Origin: HGM13010 sp934527315
Lineage (GTDB): Bacteria > Bacillota > Clostridia > Oscillospirales > Oscillospiraceae
Length of the DNA stretch: 64,000 bases
NCBI GenBank assembly: GCA_934527315.1
Contig: CAKTAK010000006.1
Coordinates: forward strand, 1-64,000
Reading direction: 5' to 3'
Notes under the pieces: model-generated
Told to the model about the DNA's origin: nothing
What the model saw: only the letters and a program-made list of their open reading frames with translations
The model's database searches: none
Program-made: the position numbers and the translations under genes
Shown: in pieces, positions 58,897-64,000 of the stretch
Position numbering within the stretch: the first letter of the stretch is position 1
How the letters are laid out: each line of letters begins with the position of its first letter

Positions 58897-59335
58897 TTCT
58901 GGATGGGATCATTCACCGGAATCCTCTCCTTTTTCTGTTATGAAATTTTTGGATTCTACATTGTAATCGGTACCACGGTCTCCGTTCTGTCACTTCATAC
59001 TCGGATCCTTACAATGTATGCTGGTGAGAGTTTCTCGCTTGGCTTTTGTTTCTTCTGTCGGGTCGCTGATCAACGAATTTCGGTCAATCTTTCTTCCATA
59101 TTTGACCCCGGTTTCCTGCTGCGCGATTGAGAAATTAAGATTACATACCCTCTGCTACACGTCTGGAAAACTTGCTGCGATACTTCAAAATCCTTTGGAG
59201 TATCGACCCTGCTCATTTCATCGGACTGTACCTCCTGTACATATTCTTATATGGAACGAGCGTCACCTCCTTCAGAATTTCACTCTTCCGCGTCCGGAAG
59301 ATCTTCTGTGATTTGGTTTCCCTCGGTTCGATTGT
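58897..59335 (-). other. orphan transcription unit with no recognisable gene
   Basis: The 812-bp gap between the lipoprotein gene and truA has no supported CDS on either strand. A good promoter (59336-59364) and a strong terminator (58853-58896) bracket about 440 nt on the minus strand. Within it are short ORFs with Shine-Dalgarno-like sites: GAAGGAG before a 17-codon GTG ORF, and AGGAGG before a 48-codon ORF beginning MSRVDTPKDFEVSQQ. A different frame is open for about 50 codons and ends KRETLTSIHCKDPSMK. It may be a degraded gene, a small-protein locus or an RNA gene. Confidence 0.45.
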
Positions 59336-59364
59336 AGGATACCATATTGTTAGAGGAATGTCAA
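59336..59364 (-). promoter_or_regulatory. promoter of the orphan minus-strand unit
   Basis: On the minus strand TTGACA (59359-59364), a 17-bp spacer and TATCCT (59336-59341). Confidence 0.65.
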
Positions 59365-59472
59365 TAGGTTTTTAAGAAAAATATACAAGAAATTTTAAAA
59401 ATATAGAATCGGTATGGACAAAATGACGGAAGTGTATGCGCAGAACGGACAAATGTGCGAAAATCACGTTAC

Positions 59473-59501
59473 TTGCCCGGAATCGGGGTCTATGGTATGA
59501 T
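59473..59501 (+). promoter_or_regulatory. promoter of truA
   Basis: TTGCCC (59473-59478), a 17-bp spacer and TATGAT (59496-59501), 23 bp before the start codon, with GAGGAGG between. Confidence 0.6.
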
Positions 59502-59524
59502 AGGAAAAACGAGGAGGCGGTGAA

Positions 59525-60307
59525 ATGCAGACATTTTGCTTGACGCTTTGCTATGACGGCACACGGTACAACGGGTGGCAAAGACAAGGGAATACACCCA
59601 ACACCATTCAGGAAAAATTGGAGACGCTGCTTTCCCGCTTGCTGAATCAGCCGATTGAAGTGGCGGGCTCTGGGCGAACAGATGCCGGGGTTCATGCGCG
59701 GATGCAGACGGCATCTTTCCGCGGGGAAACGAATCTGACGGCGGAGGAGCTGCTGACCCAAATCCGGCAGTATTTGCCGGAGGATATCGGCGCGGTGGAT
59801 TTGGTGCCGGCGCCGGAGCGGTTTCATGCCCGGCTGAGCTGCACCGGGAAACAGTATCGCTATCGGGTCTGGAACAGCAGCGAACCCTGCGTGTTTCAGC
59901 GGAAATATGTCTATGTGCTGCCGGAACCCTTGGAGATTCCTGCGATGGAGCGGGCGGCGGGCTTTCTGCTGGGAACCCACGATTTCCGCAGCTTTTGCGG
60001 CAATCGGAATATGAAGAAATCTACGGTGCGCACCGTGGATCGGATTGAAATTCTCCGGGAGGGTCCGGAGGTGCAGTTTGTCTTCCACGGAGACGGTTTT
60101 TTATACCACATGGTGCGAATCCTCACCGGTACATTATTGGAAGTGGGATTGGGAAAACGCCCGGCGGAGAGTATGCCGGAGCTGCTGCGCGCCATGGAAC
60201 GAAGTCAGGCGGGATTCCTTGCTCCGGCACAGGGACTGTGGTTAGATGCAGTGGAGTATAAAAATTTTTCTCCAACTGCGAAAAAACTCTTTACATTATC
60301 ACATTAG
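59525..60307 (+). CDS. truA: tRNA pseudouridine synthase A
   Basis: A 260-residue TruA. The catalytic Asp lies in GSGRTDAGVHARMQ near residue 53; other family stretches are YDGTRYNGWQRQ at the start and FLYHMVRILTGTLLEVG near residue 195. It converts U38-U40 of many tRNAs to pseudouridine. GAGGAGG precedes the ATG. The promoter of the next operon begins inside its last codons. Confidence 0.96.
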   Translation: MQTFCLTLCYDGTRYNGWQRQGNTPNTIQEKLETLLSRLLNQPIEVAGSGRTDAGVHARMQTASFRGETNLTAEELLTQIRQYLPEDIGAVDLVPAPERFHARLSCTGKQYRYRVWNSSEPCVFQRKYVYVLPEPLEIPAMERAAGFLLGTHDFRSFCGNRNMKKSTVRTVDRIEILREGPEVQFVFHGDGFLYHMVRILTGTLLEVGLGKRPAESMPELLRAMERSQAGFLAPAQGLWLDAVEYKNFSPTAKKLFTLSH

Positions 60308-60318
60308 TATGCTAAACT
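60290..60318 (+). promoter_or_regulatory. promoter of the second amino-acid ABC operon
   Basis: TTTACA (60290-60295, inside the end of truA), a 17-bp spacer and TAAACT (60313-60318). Confidence 0.65.
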
Positions 60319-60373
60319 GATGACACGTTGAAGAGAACAACGCAGATTTCCAAATACTTGGAGGTATAAAAAT

Positions 60374-61189
60374 ATGAAAATGAAGAAACTGATGGCCGCC
60401 GCTATGGCCGGCGCACTTTGCCTGAGCATGGCTGCTTGCGGCAGCAAAGCCGAAACGCCCGCTGCAACGGACGATGCGGCGCAGACCGATTTGGAATATA
60501 TCAAGAGCAAGGGCACTCTGGTTGTGGGCGTAACCGATTTCGAGCCCATGGATTATAAAGATGCCGACGGCAACTGGATTGGCTTTGACGCTGACTTGGC
60601 AAAAGCATTCGGCGAGAGCCTGGGCGTGGACGTTGAGTTCGTGGAAATCGATTGGGACAACAAAATTCTGGAGCTGAATGCAAAGACCATTGACTGCGTC
60701 TGGAACGGCATGACTCTGACTGATGAAGTGACCAGCTCCATGGAATGCTCCAACCCCTACTGCAATAACGCACAGGTTGTGATCGTTCCCAAAGACAAGG
60801 CTGATGATTACGCAACCGTAGAGGCTTGCGCAGATCTGACCTTCGCAGCGGAAGCCGGTTCTGCCGGTGAGGCTGAGCTGAATGCACTGGGCTACAATGT
60901 GACGCCGGTGAAGAGCCAGGCTGACGCGCTGATGGAAGTGGCTGCCGGAACGTCCGACGCTGCGGTGATTGACTCTCTGATGGCTGCCGCCATGGTGGGC
61001 GCTGACACCGGTTATTCCAATCTGACCTATACTGTGGGTCTGAACAGCGAAGAGTATGGCGTCGGTTTCCGCAAGGGTTCCGATTTGGCTGCTGCGCTGA
61101 ACGATTTCTTTGCCAAGGGCTATGCAGACGGTTCTGTGGCTGAGTTGGCAGAGACCTACGGTGTGCAGGCCTCTCTGATTGAACAGTAA
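60374..61189 (+). CDS. Amino-acid ABC transporter substrate-binding lipoprotein
   Basis: A 271-residue family 3 solute-binding protein with a lipobox MAAC (Cys22). The mature domain reads LEYIKSKGTLVVGVTDFEPM, WIGFDADLAKAFGESLGV and NGMTLTDEVTSSMECSNPY. Substrate is a polar amino acid; residues do not let me choose between Glu, Gln, Arg and others. Codon use is biased toward highly expressed genes. TTGGAGG precedes the ATG. A stem-loop follows before the permease, which often raises the binding protein's mRNA level. Confidence 0.92.
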   Translation: MKMKKLMAAAMAGALCLSMAACGSKAETPAATDDAAQTDLEYIKSKGTLVVGVTDFEPMDYKDADGNWIGFDADLAKAFGESLGVDVEFVEIDWDNKILELNAKTIDCVWNGMTLTDEVTSSMECSNPYCNNAQVVIVPKDKADDYATVEACADLTFAAEAGSAGEAELNALGYNVTPVKSQADALMEVAAGTSDAAVIDSLMAAAMVGADTGYSNLTYTVGLNSEEYGVGFRKGSDLAAALNDFFAKGYADGSVAELAETYGVQASLIEQ

Positions 61190-61249
61190 TCAGAGCGAAA
61201 AACGATAAAAAATTGAACGGAGCAAGCGAAAAGCGCCGATTCCGTTTCA

Positions 61250-61277
61250 GCAGAGAGCGGTATCTGCCGCTCTCTGC
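61250..61277 (+). other. intercistronic stem-loop
   Basis: An 11-bp perfect stem (61250-61260/61267-61277) with a 6-nt loop lies between the binding-protein and permease genes. The T-run is short, so it may be a partial terminator or an mRNA-stabilising element. Confidence 0.75.
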
Positions 61278-61335
61278 TTTCCACGTTTTCCCATGAGGAA
61301 AACTCAGAAGAAAAATGTTCCATCGGGAGGAAGTT

Positions 61336-62097
61336 ATGGACTGGAGTTTGATACAGGAGCAGATGCCAATCGTCATTCACGCATTGAACGTGGGTTTTTT
61401 GCAGACGCTCAAATTGTTTGTTGTGACGCTTTTGGGCGCCATTCCTTTGGGATTGGTGATCTCCTTCGGGTCCATGAACAGCTGGGCGCCGTTCAGCTTT
61501 TTGCGGGGCGCAAGCTGGAGCGAAAAATGGTGGTGCCGGTGGTTTGTCAACGGCTGCCCCATTCGGTTCGTGACCAGAATCGTTGTCTGGGTGATTCGCG
61601 GTACCCCGCTGATGATTCAGCTGTTGATTATTTATTTCTTCCCCGGCTTGGTGCTGAAGAATAACTGGTGGGGCAGCGGCGAAGGCGGACGATTCCTGGC
61701 CTCTGCGGTGGCATTTATCTTCAACTATGCCTGCTATTTCTCGGAAATTTACCGCGGCGGCATTCAAGGTGTGCCGAAGGGTCAGCAGGAGGCCGGTCTG
61801 GTGCTGGGCATGACCAAAAGCCAGATTTTCTTTAAGGTCACGCTGATGCAGATGATTAAGCGCATTGTGCCGCCTATGTCCAACGAGATTATTACGTTGG
61901 TGAAGGATACCTCTCTGGCACGTATCATTGCGCTGCAGGAAATCATTTGGGCCGGTCAGTCCTTTATGAAGGGCTCTCAGGGCATTTCCGGCGCAATCTG
62001 GCCTTTGTTCTTTACGGCAATTTATTATCTGATTTTCAACGGTATTCTGACGGTTCTGTTGGGACGTTTGGAACGGAAACTGGATTATTTCCATTAA
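61336..62097 (+). CDS. Amino-acid ABC transporter permease
   Basis: A 253-residue permease with about five or six helices. The conserved RGTPLMIQLLIIYFF stretch and the EAA loop QQEAGLVLGMTKSQIFFKVT identify the polar-amino-acid family. An extra hydrophilic loop near residues 50-75 (WAPFSFLRGASWSEKWWCRW) makes it longer than usual. ATG 61336 is chosen over 61315 because GGGAGGA lies just upstream. Only one permease gene is present, so a homodimer is expected. Confidence 0.92.
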   Translation: MDWSLIQEQMPIVIHALNVGFLQTLKLFVVTLLGAIPLGLVISFGSMNSWAPFSFLRGASWSEKWWCRWFVNGCPIRFVTRIVVWVIRGTPLMIQLLIIYFFPGLVLKNNWWGSGEGGRFLASAVAFIFNYACYFSEIYRGGIQGVPKGQQEAGLVLGMTKSQIFFKVTLMQMIKRIVPPMSNEIITLVKDTSLARIIALQEIIWAGQSFMKGSQGISGAIWPLFFTAIYYLIFNGILTVLLGRLERKLDYFH

Positions 62098-62110
62098 GGA
62101 GGCGGAGTCT

Positions 62111-62896
62111 ATGGCAATTTTGGAAGTCAATCATATCGAAAAGAGCTTCGGCTCCACAAAGGTGCTGCGGGACATCAGCTTTTCCATGGAGGCGGGCAAT
62201 GCGCTGGCGATCATCGGCTCTTCCGGCTCCGGTAAAACGACGCTGCTGCGGTGCTTGAACTTTCTGGAAACGCCGGACAGCGGCACCATCACCGTGGGGG
62301 GAGAGCTGCTGTTTGACGCAGCGGACCCCAACACCCAAAAAGAGCGGGATATTCGGAAAAAGCGCCTGCATTTCGGCATGGTGTTTCAGTCCTTTAACCT
62401 GTTTCCGCAGTATACGGCGCTGCAGAACGTGATGCTGGCAAGTCAGCTGTTGGCAAAGGAACGGCCGGACTTCAAGCAGAATAAAAAGCAGATTTTTGAG
62501 GAAATCGAGGCAAATGCCCAACAACTTCTGGGGGAAATGGGCTTGGTCAATCGGGCCGGGCACTATCCTCATCAGCTGTCCGGCGGTCAGCAGCAGCGGG
62601 TGGCCATTGCCCGGGCACTGGCACTCCACCCGGATATTCTCTGTTTTGACGAGCCCACGTCTGCGCTGGACCCGGAATTGACCGGCGAAGTGCTGAAGGT
62701 CATTCGCGGTCTGGCTGACCAGAATACGACTATGGTGATCGTGACCCATGAAATGGCCTTCGCCCGAGACGTGGCGGACCAGGTGATTTTCATGGACGGC
62801 GGCGTGATTGTGGAGCAGGGCGAGGCACGACAGGTGATCGAGCACCCCACCCAGGAACGCACCAAGCAGTTCCTTTCCCGGTACGCGGAGAATTGA
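62111..62896 (+). CDS. Amino-acid ABC transporter ATP-binding protein
   Basis: A 261-residue ABC ATPase: Walker A GSSGSGKTT (about residues 37-45), signature LSGGQQQRVAIARAL, Walker B ILCFDEPTSALDPE and switch IVTHEMAFA. It powers the adjacent permease. AGGAGGCGGAG precedes the ATG, 13 bp after the permease stop. Confidence 0.96.
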   Translation: MAILEVNHIEKSFGSTKVLRDISFSMEAGNALAIIGSSGSGKTTLLRCLNFLETPDSGTITVGGELLFDAADPNTQKERDIRKKRLHFGMVFQSFNLFPQYTALQNVMLASQLLAKERPDFKQNKKQIFEEIEANAQQLLGEMGLVNRAGHYPHQLSGGQQQRVAIARALALHPDILCFDEPTSALDPELTGEVLKVIRGLADQNTTMVIVTHEMAFARDVADQVIFMDGGVIVEQGEARQVIEHPTQERTKQFLSRYAEN

Positions 62897-62917
62897 CAAC
62901 ACAAAACGAAAATTCAA

Positions 62918-62955
62918 AAGGGGGACCTGTTTGCAGGTCCCCCTTGGTTGTTTTA
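62918..62955. terminator. terminator of the second ABC operon
   Basis: A 12-bp perfect stem (62918-62929/62934-62945) with a TTTG loop and a T-rich tail. The A-rich left flank could let it also end the CoA transferase transcript on the minus strand. Confidence 0.85.
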
Positions 62956-62967
62956 CGATTTTACTCC

Positions 62968-64000
62968 TTAGAGATGGCGATATCTCTGGCACTGATCCTG
63001 CACGGAAACACTGATACCATCATCGAAAAATCCTTGGATCTCATCCGGAGTATACCCTAAATCCTCCAACACATCCCGGGTGTCAAATCCGAAATCCACA
63101 CCGGTGCGCCAGATAGACAGGGAATTGACTTTGGTTTTGGGCACGATATTGGGCACACGCACCTGCAGCGGCTGACCGGGGTGCTCCGGGTCTTCCCAAC
63201 GGGTGCTGGGGGTGGTGGTCAGACTATCGCGGGCAATGTACTGTTCGTTGGTGAGCATATCCTGATAAGTAATGACCTGACTGCAGGGAATGCGGTTTTC
63301 GTTGAGAATATGATCCATTTCTGCTGCGGTATGCTGCGCACACATTTCCAACAGAGCGGCTTCCAACTGCTTGCCCTGCTCCGTGGCGCGATAGATTGCA
63401 TATCCGCAGGCAGGGAAAGATTCGCTGCCATAATCGAATCCCAACAGCGTGGCCATGCGTTTGGCTACCGCTGCGCCGGTGGACATGATAAACAGACTGC
63501 CTTCCTTGCATTTATAATTGCCGGTGCCTGCCACTAAGTCTGCTGCAATCCAGAAGGAACGCCGCTCGGGGTTGTGCTCCATAATGTCCTGCAGCATATA
63601 TTGGCACAGTGTGCGCAAACCGCACTCATACTGTGCAATATCCAAGCTTTCGCCCTTTCCGGTCCGGCATGCCCGAATATAGGCAGACAGACAGGAAGTA
63701 GAGGCAAATAATGCTGTGTAATAGTCCAACACGTTGTCGGCGATGGGGAAAAACGGGGTGTTGTCATCGCCGTTGGCATAGGCAATACCGCTGAATGCTT
63801 GGGCAATGGGGTCAAAAGATGCCCGGGAAATGTAGGATTCCAATCCTGTTTGCCCGTAACCGGAAATGTGGGCAATGACCAGAGCGGGATTTACCGCCCA
63901 TAGAGTTTCATCCGTCAATCCCCAAGCGGCCCACTGCCCGCCTTTGGAGGACTCAATGAAAATATCCGTATCTGCCATTAATTTTAGGAAAGCTTCGCGG
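62968..64000 (-). CDS. CoA transferase family III, N terminus outside the window
   Basis: About 343 residues of a class III CoA transferase whose reading frame runs off the right edge. The ATG at 63978 is internal: upstream codons still read REAFLKLMADTDIFIES, the family's conserved N-terminal helix. The catalytic Asp fits SRASFDPIAQAFSGI; the second domain has PACGYAIYRATEQG and the C-terminal EDLGYTPDEIQGF. It resembles the carnitine-CoA-transferase (CaiB) group more than the 56.8-kb paralogue, but the substrate is not certain. It converges with the second ABC operon. Confidence 0.9.
   Translation of the reverse strand, partial: REAFLKLMADTDIFIESSKGGQWAAWGLTDETLWAVNPALVIAHISGYGQTGLESYISRASFDPIAQAFSGIAYANGDDNTPFFPIADNVLDYYTALFASTSCLSAYIRACRTGKGESLDIAQYECGLRTLCQYMLQDIMEHNPERRSFWIAADLVAGTGNYKCKEGSLFIMSTGAAVAKRMATLLGFDYGSESFPACGYAIYRATEQGKQLEAALLEMCAQHTAAEMDHILNENRIPCSQVITYQDMLTNEQYIARDSLTTTPSTRWEDPEHPGQPLQVRVPNIVPKTKVNSLSIWRTGVDFGFDTRDVLEDLGYTPDEIQGFFDDGISVSVQDQCQRYRHL

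Noticed and set aside
58960..58985. T-box-like string (GTGGTACCG) on the minus strand of the orphan unit
   Set aside because: The full T-box consensus is not met, the terminator is about 70 nt away instead of competing with it, and no aminoacyl-tRNA or amino-acid gene follows.
58903..59376. Three overlapping + strand ORFs of 62-97 codons in the gap before truA
   Set aside because: They overlap each other, have no ribosome binding sites and lie opposite the better-supported minus-strand transcription signals.
1..64000. CRISPR arrays, insertion sequences, prophage genes, rRNA
   Set aside because: No evenly spaced direct repeats, transposase or integrase motifs, phage structural genes or rRNA-like stretches were seen.

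Overview
This window reads as part of the chromosome of an anaerobic, moderately GC-rich Clostridia member, probably an Oscillospiraceae relative such as Oscillibacter or Dysosmobacter. The support is a single-chain pyruvate:ferredoxin oxidoreductase, a FeoA-FeoB iron transporter, 2-hydroxyacyl-CoA dehydratase activase-type proteins, a CsaB-type pyruvyl transferase, a bifunctional RelA/SpoT enzyme, AGGAGG-type ribosome binding sites and no respiratory oxidase genes. The genus assignment is inference. No phage, insertion sequence, CRISPR array or rRNA operon was found.

Layout. 1-9.3 kb: lipid kinase, asnS, prfC, a strongly folded intergenic element, a TIGR01212-type radical SAM protein and nifJ. 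9.4-13.3 kb: cysteine desulfurase, then a feo operon behind a palindromic operator. 13.3-19 kb: two small unknown proteins and an acyl-CoA dehydratase activase pair. 19.2-25 kb: a cell-surface polysaccharide operon (O-antigen-ligase-like protein, two glycosyltransferases, two DUF4330 proteins, one glycosyltransferase fused to CsaB). 25-31 kb: greA, a DUF134-NifX fusion, and an amino-acid ABC transporter preceded by a four-cysteine leader peptide and a terminator. 31-39 kb: TfoX-like protein, tRNA-Arg, ymdB with an SbcD/YhaN-like pair, a secreted GH26-like protein, and a ParB/Noc-like protein behind a folded leader. 39-48 kb: MFS exporter, YgiQ operon, a catalytically degenerate PurN-like protein, and an enoate-reductase-type flavoenzyme. 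48-57 kb: a recJ-relA-dtd-MBL operon, tRNA-Leu, uppP and a cation diffusion facilitator. 57-64 kb: CoA transferase, lipoprotein, an orphan minus-strand transcription unit, truA, a second amino-acid ABC transporter, and a CoA transferase cut by the window edge.

How the genes fit together. Iron uptake (feo), cysteine-to-sulfur transfer (nifS) and a likely cystine importer with a cysteine-codon attenuator could together supply the many iron-sulfur enzymes here (NifJ, enoate reductase, radical SAM proteins, activases). UppP, the O-antigen-ligase-like protein and CsaB point to lipid-carrier-dependent wall polymers. RecJ, RelA and Dtd form a stress and translation-quality unit.

The most interesting items are the polycysteine leader attenuator at 27.5-27.8 kb, the PurN-like pseudoenzyme at 45.0 kb, the folded elements at 4.27-4.48 kb and 37.97-38.15 kb, and the unexplained transcription unit at 58.85-59.36 kb. 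Most genes were recognised from protein sequence alone. Promoters and terminators were read by eye and are predictions.
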